Assembly: GCF_001403875.1 (NCBI RefSeq)
Contig: NZ_LN884299.1
Location: 1,426,117-1,490,116 of the forward strand
Length of the DNA: 64,000 nt
Direction: 5' to 3'
From: Paenibacillus ihumii
GTDB lineage: Bacteria > Bacillota > Bacilli > Paenibacillales > Paenibacillaceae
The notes beneath the pieces were generated by a model that had not been told where the DNA came from, did not search any database, and worked only from the letters and a program-made list of their open reading frames with translations. Within the stretch, counting starts at the first letter, position 1; each line of letters starts with the position of its first letter. Made by a program: the position numbers and the translations under genes. Shown here piece after piece: positions 18,001 through 24,938 of the stretch.

Positions 18001-18117
18001 TAGCAGGGTCATCCAGCCGAGCGTCCTCCAGACCCAGCGCCATTTCGAGCGTTTCGGCGCTTCTGCTTTGCTTCTCCGCGGTTTACTGTTGGAGTTTGTA
18101 TCGTTATCGCGAGCCAT
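15049..18117 (-). CDS. Class A penicillin-binding protein 1A with C-terminal fibronectin type III domains
   Basis: This 1022-residue bifunctional cell-wall synthase has a cytoplasmic basic tail and a membrane helix at about residues 33-55. A glycosyltransferase domain follows (AIEDNNFDHHIGVDFKG; GGSTLTQQLARR; KEILLAVRLER). The transpeptidase domain has the S-x-x-K motif PGSTMKP near 433, SRN in NESRNVPAL and KTGST near 625. After a linker, residues from about 825 form two fibronectin type III repeats (SAPGNVQMTS..., PPSAPAQVGV...). These may bind wall polymers. AAGGAGG precedes the ATG. It is monocistronic, with the terminator at 14991-15034. Confidence 0.94.
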   Translation of the reverse strand: MARDNDTNSNSKPRRSKAEAPKRSKWRWVWRTLGWMTLLGFAAVLFAGGAVFGYVSSIVKDDPVRSRADIEAKINHNEMTGFAYFRDGSGIGQLRSEEDRRPVTYEEIPATVIDAVIAIEDNNFDHHIGVDFKGTMRAVKQRLLKEDVQTGGSTLTQQLARRVFLNLDKTANRKVKEILLAVRLERFLSKPEIITAYLNKVPFGNGSNGYQVYGIKAAAKGIFNVTNLNDLNIAQTAYLAGLPQLPSSYSAFNGKGEFNEEAFARALKRQQLVLSRMLEENKITREQYNEALAFDIKGSLAQQTKKAYETYPYLMLETERQGALVLAMMNNPEMSKEELLGSPQLLEEARQQLLTGGYRVYTTIDKQVYNSMHKVSENPDNFSPYSEKKGLEQVAAIMLDNRTGAILGMIEGRDFYTEQMNYATQMKRQPGSTMKPIAAYLPAMEEGLIQPASIIDDSPIILRDYSKGYHIPVNSSGGYKGLVTARTALNESRNVPALKVFNQTVGIEKAWEFTKKLGITTIEEEDYGAQTGVLGGLKYGVTVEELTNAYSTIANGGEFTDAYMIEKITDFKGNVIYKHKVEPERVFSKQTAYLMTDMLRTVITDGTAKSLKSDFKGYGKIPIVGKTGSTQNYADVWFMGYTPDVSLGVWIGYREPVNTLSTAGKSRARSIWAKVMNEVTESRPELFQNKAFDKPEGIVTKTVSGYSGKLPTALTQQAGKMVTDIFNAKYVPTEADDVLVRAKYVTYEGVNYIPHDTTPSDMVLEKVVLKREKPIKELVDDLQKAFSSMRGGHKSLSYYMPKDAGEDAPSKLDPREDDGKDPSAPGNVQMTSAGGMASISFDKNPEKDVVGYRLYRSSGGGPFQSTGKVVLTGQDTLFTDSAEGGSHAYFVTAVDVAGRESEPSAVVSFDSWGGINNPEDPNQEAPEPDMENLAPPSAPAQVGVLIHDQEITVSWGANASEEFITNYQIYLSDAKDGNYSKLGSTQATQFSFKTDASSGWIRVTAINALGESSPSGSVQFNK

Positions 18118-18143
18118 GAAATATCCTCCTTTTTAACAGCAAC

Positions 18144-18149
18144 ATTATA
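18144..18149 (-). promoter_or_regulatory. Candidate -10 box for the PBP gene
   Basis: TATAAT reads on the minus strand at 18149-18144, about 30 bases before the PBP start. A convincing -35 at 17 bases is not seen, so confidence is low. Confidence 0.35.
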
Positions 18150-18295
18150 GCATAAAATAGGGAATTTGAATGCTCTTTCAAAGATTGGCCTCGCATAAAG
18201 TCATGAGGGAGGGTCTCTGGACTCAATTTTTTTAAGTATGTATGTTTTTTGCCGTATTATTAGCTTGTATGAGAGAACCGATGCGAAAAGAGAAA

Positions 18296-18332
18296 TAAAA
18301 AACCGGCTCGATCCTCTGGATGAGCCGGTCTT
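18296..18332 (-). terminator. rpsD terminator
   Basis: Minus strand: ACCGGCTC (18329-18322) pairs with GAGCCGGT (18309-18302), followed by a T run. Confidence 0.88.
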
Positions 18333-18341
18333 TCACTGTGA

Positions 18342-18941
18342 TTAACGGTTGTAGAACTCGACGATTTGCTTCTCGTCGATATCTTGGGACAATTCAGAAC
18401 GCTCTGGCAAACGGATGAATTTGCCTTCCAGCGCTTGGTCGTTGAACTCAAGGTAAGCTGGAACATGCGTGCGGTTCTCCAAAGCTTCCTTAATGGAAGA
18501 GAGGCCGCGGCTTCTTTCGCGAAGGCCGATTACATCGCCAGGGCTTACGGAGTAAGAAGCGATGTCGACTTTCTTGCCGTTAACGGTAACGTGTCCGTGG
18601 GATACCAGCTGGCGTGCGCCTGCACGGGAGTTTGCAAACCCGAGGCGGTATACCAGATTGTCCAAGCGAGTCTCAAGGAGGAACATGAAGTTCTCACCCG
18701 CGATCCCGCTCATTTTTTGCGCTTTGTTAAACAAAGTGCGGAATTGCTTTTCGCCCAAGCCGTACATGTGGCGAAGCTTTTGTTTTTCTTGAAGCTGCAT
18801 ACCGTAGTTGCTAATCTTTCTCCGTTGGGTTGGACCGTGTTGTCCCGGAGGGAACGGGCGCTTCAATTCTTTTCCAGTGCCGCTCAAGGAAATGCCAAGA
18901 CGGCGGCTTAGTTTAAATTTAGGACCAGTGTAACGTGCCAT
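18342..18941 (-). CDS. rpsD: 30S ribosomal protein S4
   Basis: This 199-residue protein is ribosomal protein S4, a primary 16S rRNA binder at the 30S subunit. It starts [16 protein letters not shown], with the usual PGQHG segment near residue 32. The S4 RNA-binding domain lies at about residues 91-150 ([31 protein letters not shown], read in parts). Length is standard. It is a single gene with its own promoter and terminator, as in Bacillus, where S4 represses its own synthesis through the mRNA leader. The long leader here fits that mechanism. Confidence 0.98.
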   Translation of the reverse strand: MARYTGPKFKLSRRLGISLSGTGKELKRPFPPGQHGPTQRRKISNYGMQLQEKQKLRHMYGLGEKQFRTLFNKAQKMSGIAGENFMFLLETRLDNLVYRLGFANSRAGARQLVSHGHVTVNGKKVDIASYSVSPGDVIGLRERSRGLSSIKEALENRTHVPAYLEFNDQALEGKFIRLPERSELSQDIDEKQIVEFYNR

Positions 18942-19137
18942 TGTATAGGTAGACTCCTTTAATTTGAATTTTCGTTAGAGGGTTCTACTTGCGAGGACTT
19001 TGTTTATGTGAGCGGGGATAGTATATAATAACGCTCATCTGCCAGGAAAGTTCAGCCGCTGTCCCGACAGCAACAAAATCCAGAGGGTGCCGCATGCGTT
19101 ACGCCCCAATCAAAGACCTATCCAGTCTTCATCAACA
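18942..19137 (-). promoter_or_regulatory. Long rpsD leader, candidate S4 autoregulatory RNA
   Basis: About 195 bases separate the predicted start of transcription from rpsD. The leader can fold locally: CTGTCGGGACAG near 19066-19055 forms a short hairpin. In B. subtilis S4 binds its own leader to repress translation. I infer the same here but cannot confirm the fold. Confidence 0.45.
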
Positions 19138-19143
19138 ATATAT

Positions 19144-19171
19144 ATTATATGAGATCATCGCTTAAAGTCAA
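19144..19171 (-). promoter_or_regulatory. Sigma-A promoter for rpsD
   Basis: Minus strand: TTGACT (19171-19166), a 16-base spacer, then TATAAT (19149-19144). It is a near-consensus promoter, as expected for a ribosomal protein gene. Confidence 0.75.
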
Positions 19172-19310
19172 GATGTGGTTTTTGTATGAAAAGCGGTAAA
19201 AAGCAGGGTTTGTGTCGATAGGGCTTTCGACCTAAAAAAGTGTGATATAATGAAGTAAATTTAATGCAAAAAGGCAAGGAAGATAGTAAAATAAACATAT
19301 AGTCACAAAA

Positions 19311-19370
19311 ATCGGAATTACAAAACTAAGATCGAAATTACAAAACTAAGATCGGAATTACAAAACTAAA
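19311..19370 (+). repeat. Three tandem 20-bp units upstream of the GGDEF gene
   Basis: Units of the form ATCGGAATTACAAAACTAAG occupy 19311-19330, 19331-19350 and 19351-19370, with one substitution in unit 2 and one at the end of unit 3. They lie between a TATAAT (19246-19251) and the GGDEF start at 19483, so probably in the 5' leader. The rest of the 19172-19482 stretch shows no gene. Confidence 0.88.
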
Positions 19371-19482
19371 AATAACAGGACGGAAGAGACAACGATCAGC
19401 AGCAGTTATACATGGACAGAGTTGAATAGCTCAGGTTACCAGTAAGCCGCCGTTTTCAAGTGCGACGAAAAGGAGTTTTCCT

Positions 19483-21426
19483 ATGGGTAAACAATCCAGA
19501 GATGACCCGATGATAGATACAATTCCGAATTCTTCCCTGTCTATGCTATTTGAGGAAGCTAGCGAGCAGATGAGCTGGCTGGAGCAACTCGATATAACAG
19601 AGCATGATTACTCGTATATTGGACCGTTCATTCAAAAAGGATACGCCGACTGGAAGCAGGAGGTGTCCGGATTGCCCGAGCTTGCGGGGGCAGGGTGGTT
19701 TGCAGCGGATCATGTTGGCACCCTCATTGAGGCGGACAAGCCTATTCCGCCGCTAGTTGCCGAGACGGTTACTGCGTGTCTGCAAAGCCTCGATTGCGCC
19801 ATCCGGGTCTCAGAGAGGAGCAGCTGCATTGCGGTTCCGGTTCTAACTCGGACGAGCAGGCAATTGTTTGCCGTATTCGGCTGCATACTGGATGCCGGTC
19901 TGGCTGACAGCGTCTGGACTATTGTGGCCAAGACGAATGCGCAATATTTCCGGGCCTGCTTCTATAAGAGAATCCACGCATGGTTTGTACAGGATTTTCT
20001 GAGCATTCAAAGGCAGGCCAAGCGCGAGGAGCATCGGCGCTCGTTATTGTTCCAGGTCGTACAGAGGCTGCATGGCAAAATCGATGTGGATGCTATTTTG
20101 TCCGAAGTTTTCGAGCGAATTACCGGAATGTATCCGATGGCCAAGGCAGAGCTGCTGATGTCCCAGGATCATGTCAGCCGTGATCCGCGGGTCAAGTCGC
20201 TTCTGCTGCATGGAGAGCAGAAGCATATTTGCGTCAGGGCCTTTATGGAGGGCAGGATGCTGCGCAAAGAGCTGGAGGGGCCAGGAGGCGAGCCTTGCCT
20301 GGAAATCGCGGTGCCGCTCACCGGCAAGCAAGGGGTTTATGGCGTATTTCAATTGCTGCTCCCCCGGGATGAGGTGGAGGAGGTCGACCTGCAGCTGATC
20401 AGCATGCTTGCGGACACAGCGGGTACAGCATTTGAGAACGCGAAGCTCTATGAGCAGTCCAATCTATTGATCAGCGAGCTTCGCCTCATCAACGAACTGA
20501 CCAAACGCTTGAATCAAAGCCTTCGCCCCAAGGAAGTATTTAAGTTTGCTACGGAAGAGCTGCTGTCGATCTTTAAGGCGGAATTTTGCTGCATTTTGCA
20601 AATCTCCAAAGAAAACGATCATTTTGAGATTATGTCCAGCAACGTACCCTCCCTCTCCAAGGAGTTCTTTCCGAAGGATTATGGCTTCAGCGGCTTGGTC
20701 TATTCCACGCAGGAGCCGCTGATCCTGTCCGACTACTGGGCTTACGGCAAAATTTCATCCATTATGATGGATGAGACGAATTCGCGTTCCCTTATTGCAG
20801 CGCCCTTGATTGTAAGGGGAGAAGTGAATGGCGTCATTATGCTGTCCCACCGGGATGAACGATTCTTCTCCTATGAGAATTACAAGCTGCTGCAGATGCT
20901 GTCCTCTCATATCGGTCTCGCGATCGCTAACGCTTCACTGCACGCCGAGGTAAGAAGGATGGCTAACCGGGATATGCTGACGGGGCTGTATGCCCGCCAC
21001 TATTTGGATGATAAGATTCAGGAGCTCCAGAAGAAGGATGCCAACGGTTCATTGATTGTAGTCGATATCGACCAGTTTAAAGGGATAAATGATATGTACG
21101 GACATCAAACCGGGGATCAGGTGCTGAAGCAGGTGTGCTTAATTATCAAGAGCACGATCCGCAAGACTGACATCGCTGCCCGATGGGGCGGCGAGGAAAT
21201 CGCACTATATTTGCCTGGAGCGAGTCTGGAGCACGGCCGCCAAATCGCGGAAATGATCCGCCTGCGCGTAGAGCAGGAGACCGAGCCGAGGGTGACCGTA
21301 TCCTGCGGGGTTGCGGATTGGAGCCGGGATGATGGCAAGGTCAGCGTTGAATCGCTGTTCTACCAAGCTGACATGGCATTGTACAAGGCAAAGAATAACG
21401 GCAGAAATCAGACGCAGCTGGGTTGA
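19483..21426 (+). CDS. GAF-GGDEF diguanylate cyclase
   Basis: This 647-residue cytoplasmic signalling protein ends in a GGDEF domain (about 485-647), which makes cyclic di-GMP. The signature reads GGEEI at residues 569-573; GGEEF-type variants are usually active. An inhibitory I-site RKTD stands exactly five residues before it (560-563), so product inhibition is expected. Upstream, residues ~190-310 and ~335-480 look like two GAF sensor domains (for example LIAAPLIVRGEVNGVIML), joined by helices. No membrane segment is seen. AAGGAG precedes the ATG. The gene is monocistronic, ending at the terminator at 21589-21619. Confidence 0.9.
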   Translation: MGKQSRDDPMIDTIPNSSLSMLFEEASEQMSWLEQLDITEHDYSYIGPFIQKGYADWKQEVSGLPELAGAGWFAADHVGTLIEADKPIPPLVAETVTACLQSLDCAIRVSERSSCIAVPVLTRTSRQLFAVFGCILDAGLADSVWTIVAKTNAQYFRACFYKRIHAWFVQDFLSIQRQAKREEHRRSLLFQVVQRLHGKIDVDAILSEVFERITGMYPMAKAELLMSQDHVSRDPRVKSLLLHGEQKHICVRAFMEGRMLRKELEGPGGEPCLEIAVPLTGKQGVYGVFQLLLPRDEVEEVDLQLISMLADTAGTAFENAKLYEQSNLLISELRLINELTKRLNQSLRPKEVFKFATEELLSIFKAEFCCILQISKENDHFEIMSSNVPSLSKEFFPKDYGFSGLVYSTQEPLILSDYWAYGKISSIMMDETNSRSLIAAPLIVRGEVNGVIMLSHRDERFFSYENYKLLQMLSSHIGLAIANASLHAEVRRMANRDMLTGLYARHYLDDKIQELQKKDANGSLIVVDIDQFKGINDMYGHQTGDQVLKQVCLIIKSTIRKTDIAARWGGEEIALYLPGASLEHGRQIAEMIRLRVEQETEPRVTVSCGVADWSRDDGKVSVESLFYQADMALYKAKNNGRNQTQLG

Positions 21427-21588
21427 CTGGGCAGTCAGCTGGCTTATGCTGCAGTTCATCGAATTTCTTTGCAGTCAGCTTGGCTCGTGCAGCAATAGCA
21501 ATTAACCGGAGCTCGCCCCCGTCAACCGGATTGCATTGCAATCCGTTGGCTCTCAGCCGGTTGGACTGTATGCGTCAATAAAACGAAG

Positions 21589-21619
21589 AACCGTTCCATA
21601 CTGCGGGACGGTTTTTTTG
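21589..21619 (+). terminator. Terminator after the GGDEF gene
   Basis: AACCGTTCC (21589-21597) pairs with GGGACGGTT (21605-21613) with one wobble, then seven T's. It lies 160 bases after the stop codon. Confidence 0.75.
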
Positions 21620-21696
21620 CGTTTGCCGGCGAATAGATTCTCCGGGCAGGGACAGCCTACAGCTAACAGGTTTTAGCTCAAGGAGGGAACAGGATC

Positions 21697-22533
21697 ATGA
21701 GTCTGATTTACAGATCCGTCTTAATCGGCATTTGCTTGCTGGCCGCAGCGGCGACGTCGTCCTGCCGGCTGCAGGAGGCCTGGACCGGCGAGCAATGGTT
21801 TAATCATACATGGTCCGGCTTGGCCGGCGTCGATACATTGACCTTTCAAGGCAAAGCAGCATTGTGGAGGGGGGAACAGGGGGTACTGGAGCATAATTTG
21901 AGCTATAACGGCAAGCTGGAGGATCATCACCGCCTGACTATGCGGACGGTCATCGCGGGTGGCGATCGCGGCAGGGGCAAGCTTCTGGCCTCGGGCAAGG
22001 GGACAGGAGAGGTATGGGAGACGAGCTTGCAGGCGCTTGGGCGGCGCTGGCATATCGTATCCGATGAAGAAGCGCTGGGCCAGGGGCTGGCCAGGCTAAA
22101 TCCGCTGGAGCAACTGGAGCATATCCGCAGCTCGGGCAAGTCGATCAAACTGGAGAGCGGGGCAGCCAGGGGGACGAAGGTGCTGCGGATCGAGCTCGAC
22201 CCCAAGGATGCGCTCGCCCTGATTGGGGGAGAGCTGGAGGAGGAAATGAAGCAGGTCAGGCATAAGTGGGAGAGAAAGCTCGCCAAGCTGCCTGAAGCCA
22301 AGCAAGCAAAGCTGCAGAGTCAGACGGAGCAGATCTGGAGCGCAGGCCGCGGCCAGCTGGACCAGATGCTGACCCAAGCCGAAGTTCAAGCCGTTTACCA
22401 CCTCACGATAAATGCCAAGACAGGCCTTCCGGTCCGATTGACCTCTGAGTCGAGGATTGCGTATGTAAGCCCGCAAGGGGTTCCTCAGCAGGAGATGCTG
22501 CGGACGGACAATCGTTTCTCAGGCTATAAATAA
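21697..22533 (+). CDS. Probable exported lipoprotein of unknown function
   Basis: This 278-residue protein has a short basic N-terminus and a hydrophobic segment at residues 7-20 that ends in ATSSC at residues 19-23. That is a weak lipobox. The mature part begins with W/G-rich sequence and has charged helices in the middle (LEEEMKQVRHKWERKL). I recognise no domain. GGAGG lies upstream of the ATG. It stands between the GGDEF gene and the aminopeptidase gene with its own flanking signals. A surface-located lipoprotein of a Paenibacillus-type family is the most that can be said. Confidence 0.7.
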   Translation: MSLIYRSVLIGICLLAAAATSSCRLQEAWTGEQWFNHTWSGLAGVDTLTFQGKAALWRGEQGVLEHNLSYNGKLEDHHRLTMRTVIAGGDRGRGKLLASGKGTGEVWETSLQALGRRWHIVSDEEALGQGLARLNPLEQLEHIRSSGKSIKLESGAARGTKVLRIELDPKDALALIGGELEEEMKQVRHKWERKLAKLPEAKQAKLQSQTEQIWSAGRGQLDQMLTQAEVQAVYHLTINAKTGLPVRLTSESRIAYVSPQGVPQQEMLRTDNRFSGYK

Positions 22534-22554
22534 TCGCTAGCCAACGAGCATCCC

Positions 22555-22584
22555 TTGGAAGAGTGCGGACGGGCGTGCTACAAT
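22555..22584 (+). promoter_or_regulatory. Promoter for the M29 aminopeptidase gene
   Basis: TTGGAA (22555-22560), an 18-base spacer, then TACAAT (22579-22584). It lies about 100 bases upstream of the gene. Confidence 0.55.
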
Positions 22585-22616
22585 AGGGAATGAATTTACC
22601 AGTGTTCAACTAGCGT

Positions 22617-22651
22617 AAGCAGCCTCCTGTCCTTGTTTACGGGGGCTGCTT
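22617..22651 (+). promoter_or_regulatory. Leader hairpin before the aminopeptidase gene
   Basis: AAGCAGCCTCC (22617-22627) pairs with GGGGGCTGCTT (22641-22651) with one wobble. It lies between the promoter and the ribosome site AGGAGG (22664-22669). It could be the terminator of the upstream lipoprotein gene or a leader element; the T run is poor. Confidence 0.5.
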
Positions 22652-22681
22652 ATATCAATTTATTAGGAGGCGTAAGTCTGA

Positions 22682-23797
22682 ATGCGGGATCCAAGGATAC
22701 AGAAGCTAGCGGAAAATTTGGTTGGATATTCGGTTAATGTCCAGCCAGGGGAGAACGTGCTTGTCGAAATGATAGGCAATGAACGGGATTTATTGATTGC
22801 GATTATCGAGGAGATCGGCAAAAGAGGCGGAAATGCATTCGTTGAACTGACGGATCGAAGGGTGCAGCGTTCGCTGTTCAAGCATGCAAATGAGGAGCAG
22901 ATGAAAACGTGGGCAGAAATTGATTTGAACCGGATGAAGCAAATGGACTGCTATATCGGCATTCGTGCAGGCACCAACGTAAACGAGCTGTCCGATGTTC
23001 CAGAAGACAAGATGAAGCTGTACAACTCGCTTTATTCCCATCCAGTACATAGCGAGCAGCGGGTGAAGCATACGAAGTGGGTTGTCCTTCGGTATCCGAA
23101 TGCAAGCATGGCGCAATTGGCGAATACCAGCACGGAGGCCTTCGAGGATTTCTATTTCGATGTGTGCAATCTGGATTATGCGAAGATGGACAAGGCGCAG
23201 GATGCGCTGGCTGATTTAATGAAGCGCACGGACAAAGTCCGGATTACCGGACCCGGAACGGATCTGACCTTCTCCATTAAGGGAATCGGGGCCATCAAGT
23301 GCTCAGGCGAACGTAATATTCCGGATGGCGAGGTATATACCGCGCCGGTCAGAGATTCCGTGAACGGCACGATCAGTTACAATACGCCTACTTTGTATAA
23401 CGGAATTACGTTCGAGAATATCCAATTCCGCTTCGAGAACGGAAGAATCGTCGAGGCTGCAAGCAACGACACAGAGAATCTGAACAAAATTCTGGACTCC
23501 GACGAAGGCTCGCGGTATATCGGCGAATTTGCGATCGGATTTAATCCGTACATCCTGCATCCGATGAAGGATATCCTGTTCGACGAGAAGATCGCGGGCA
23601 GCCTCCATTTTACGCCGGGGCAAGCCTATGAAGAAGCGTTTAACGGGAACAAGTCATCGATCCACTGGGATCTGGTGCTCATCCAGCGGCCGGAATACGG
23701 CGGCGGGGAAATTTATTTCGATGATGTATTAATCCGCAAGGACGGGATTTTCGTATTGCCGGAGCTCGAAGGACTGAATCCCGAGAACTTGAAATAA
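22682..23797 (+). CDS. M29 family aminopeptidase (AmpS/T type)
   Basis: This 371-residue protein matches the M29 thermophilic metallo-aminopeptidase family (AmpS, aminopeptidase T), which removes N-terminal residues from peptides in the cytoplasm. Family features: LVGYSVNVQPGENVLVE near the N-terminus, the segment SGERNIPDGEVYTAPVRDSVNG, IGEFAIGFNP and the C-terminal SSIHWDLVLI with the His-x-Asp pair. Members are usually about 370-410 residues. AGGAGG lies 10 bases before the ATG. The HPr-like gene follows after 84 bases and may be read through, since no terminator is seen between them. Confidence 0.92.
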   Translation: MRDPRIQKLAENLVGYSVNVQPGENVLVEMIGNERDLLIAIIEEIGKRGGNAFVELTDRRVQRSLFKHANEEQMKTWAEIDLNRMKQMDCYIGIRAGTNVNELSDVPEDKMKLYNSLYSHPVHSEQRVKHTKWVVLRYPNASMAQLANTSTEAFEDFYFDVCNLDYAKMDKAQDALADLMKRTDKVRITGPGTDLTFSIKGIGAIKCSGERNIPDGEVYTAPVRDSVNGTISYNTPTLYNGITFENIQFRFENGRIVEAASNDTENLNKILDSDEGSRYIGEFAIGFNPYILHPMKDILFDEKIAGSLHFTPGQAYEEAFNGNKSSIHWDLVLIQRPEYGGGEIYFDDVLIRKDGIFVLPELEGLNPENLK

Positions 23798-23881
23798 ACA
23801 GAATATCCCTTGCTAGGGAAGCGGATTCAATGTATCATGGTAATATATTTATTCCAAAGTTAGACGCGGAGGGATTCAAAG

Positions 23882-24127
23882 ATGGCGAACAACAATCAAG
23901 CGGTAGTTGAAATTGCCCAAACAGCGGGTAAATTTTCATCATCCATCGTTCTTCAAGCAGATAATAAGTATATCGATGTCAAAAGTATTTTGGGTCTCTT
24001 CACAACGCTGGTCAACACGCAAAGCTATGAGCTTCATGTTCATGGTCCTGATGCGGATGCAGCCAAAGCTGCCGTATCCGAAGTGTTTGCCAAGCATGGT
24101 CTGAATGTGAAGGTAGTAGCCGAATAA
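23882..24127 (+). CDS. HPr-like protein lacking the active-site histidine
   Basis: This 81-residue protein aligns with HPr from strand 2 onward: VVEIAQTAGKF, then KSILGLF and a C-terminal helix. Compared with HPr it is shortened at the N-terminus, and the catalytic H15-A-R-P segment is replaced by NNQA (residues 4-7), so PTS phosphotransfer is not expected. The Ser46 site is kept: VKSILG places Ser35 at that position. The Bacillus protein Crh, which has Gln15 and acts only through P-Ser46 with CcpA, offers a functional parallel, but this sequence is more divergent at the N-terminus. GGAGG precedes the ATG. The terminator at 24140-24171 closes the gene. Confidence 0.85.
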   Translation: MANNNQAVVEIAQTAGKFSSSIVLQADNKYIDVKSILGLFTTLVNTQSYELHVHGPDADAAKAAVSEVFAKHGLNVKVVAE

Positions 24128-24139
24128 TAACGTTCGAAG

Positions 24140-24175
24140 AAGCACTTTTGCCGCTGCAGGCAGAAGTGCTTTTTT
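24140..24175 (+). terminator. Terminator after the HPr-like gene
   Basis: AAGCACTT (24140-24147) pairs with AAGTGCTT (24164-24171), with an inner TGCC/GGCA stem, then a T run. Confidence 0.88.
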
Positions 24176-24444
24176 GAATATTATAGAGTTTAAAGCGGAT
24201 TATATTTTTTAGAGAGGGCGTCGAAGGATGTTTTTTTTATTTTTATAAATATCGAATTATAATTATTCATGGGTTGAATAATCTATCAACTAATAGCAAT
24301 TGCCTCTACATCGCCTCTTCATAGAAGGCGGCGCGCTGGGGATTTTCCATAGAGCCGGGAAGTCATTGTCTAGTTTACATAGGCAGCGCAAATTCTTGTA
24401 TCGATCTGGAGAGACTTGGGATTGCGGATTATTTGGAGAGGTTC
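24176..24444. other. Noncoding stretch between the HPr-like gene and ylaN
   Basis: About 270 AT-rich bases with no supported gene, no strong hairpin and no ribosome site with a matching frame. The ylaN promoter begins at its end. Confidence 0.6.
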
Positions 24445-24473
24445 TTGTATTGGCTTCCGATTTCGTCTAATAT
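24445..24473 (+). promoter_or_regulatory. Sigma-A promoter for ylaN
   Basis: TTGTAT (24445-24450), a 17-base spacer, then TAATAT (24468-24473), about 50 bases upstream of the gene. Confidence 0.55.
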
Positions 24474-24525
24474 TAAGAATAGAGTAGATGAGTGATCGAC
24501 TTTATGGACATAGGGGGGAAGAAAC

Positions 24526-24813
24526 ATGACTTCATCTGATTTGCAGGAGCAACTGAATCTGAAAGCATTGAATCTTCTGCAGGAAGATGCAGATAAAATA
24601 CAGAAGCTGATCGAAGTGCAGATGGAGAACCTGGCTACGCGTTACTGCCCTCTCTATGAGGAAGTATTGGATACCCAGATGTATGGTTTCTCCAGACAGG
24701 TTGACTACGCGGTTCGTGTCGGGCTCATCCAAGAGTCTACAGGGAAGCAAATTTTGAACAAGCTTGAGCGGAATTTGGCCCTGTTATACGAAGCGATGAA
24801 TAATAAAGAGTAG
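24526..24813 (+). CDS. ylaN: YlaN family protein (DUF1507)
   Basis: This 95-residue, mostly helical, acidic protein matches Yla[39 protein letters not shown] and [11 protein letters not shown]. YlaN is an essential or conditionally essential cytoplasmic protein of Firmicutes, linked to iron homeostasis through Fur. A ribosome site (GGGGGGAAG) precedes the ATG. In Bacillus ylaN lies next to ftsW. Here ftsW is about 1.9 kb downstream on the other strand, so the neighbourhood is partly kept. Confidence 0.92.
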   Translation: MTSSDLQEQLNLKALNLLQEDADKIQKLIEVQMENLATRYCPLYEEVLDTQMYGFSRQVDYAVRVGLIQESTGKQILNKLERNLALLYEAMNNKE

Positions 24814-24848
24814 CCTGTTTTTAATAGAAACAGGCTTACATACCACAG

Positions 24849-24891
24849 AAAGCGTATGAGCTGGTCTTAGCCCCGGCCCGTACGCTTTTTT
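24849..24891. terminator. Terminator between ylaN and the Ca2+/H+ exchanger gene
   Basis: AAAGCGTA (24849-24856) pairs with TACGCTTT (24881-24888), with A/T tails on both sides. A smaller hairpin GCCTGTTT/AAACAGGC (24813-24835) directly follows the ylaN stop. Confidence 0.7.
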
Positions 24892-24938
24892 CATGATACC
24901 GTTGCTGTTCATCTCTTGCTTATTTCGTCCCGGAGGCA

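Noticed and set aside
19311..19370. Possible CRISPR array
   Set aside because: Units are contiguous 20-bp tandem repeats without spacers, and no cas genes are present.
22534..22681. T-box leader before the aminopeptidase gene
   Set aside because: No T-box sequence (AGGGTGGNACCGCG-like) is present.
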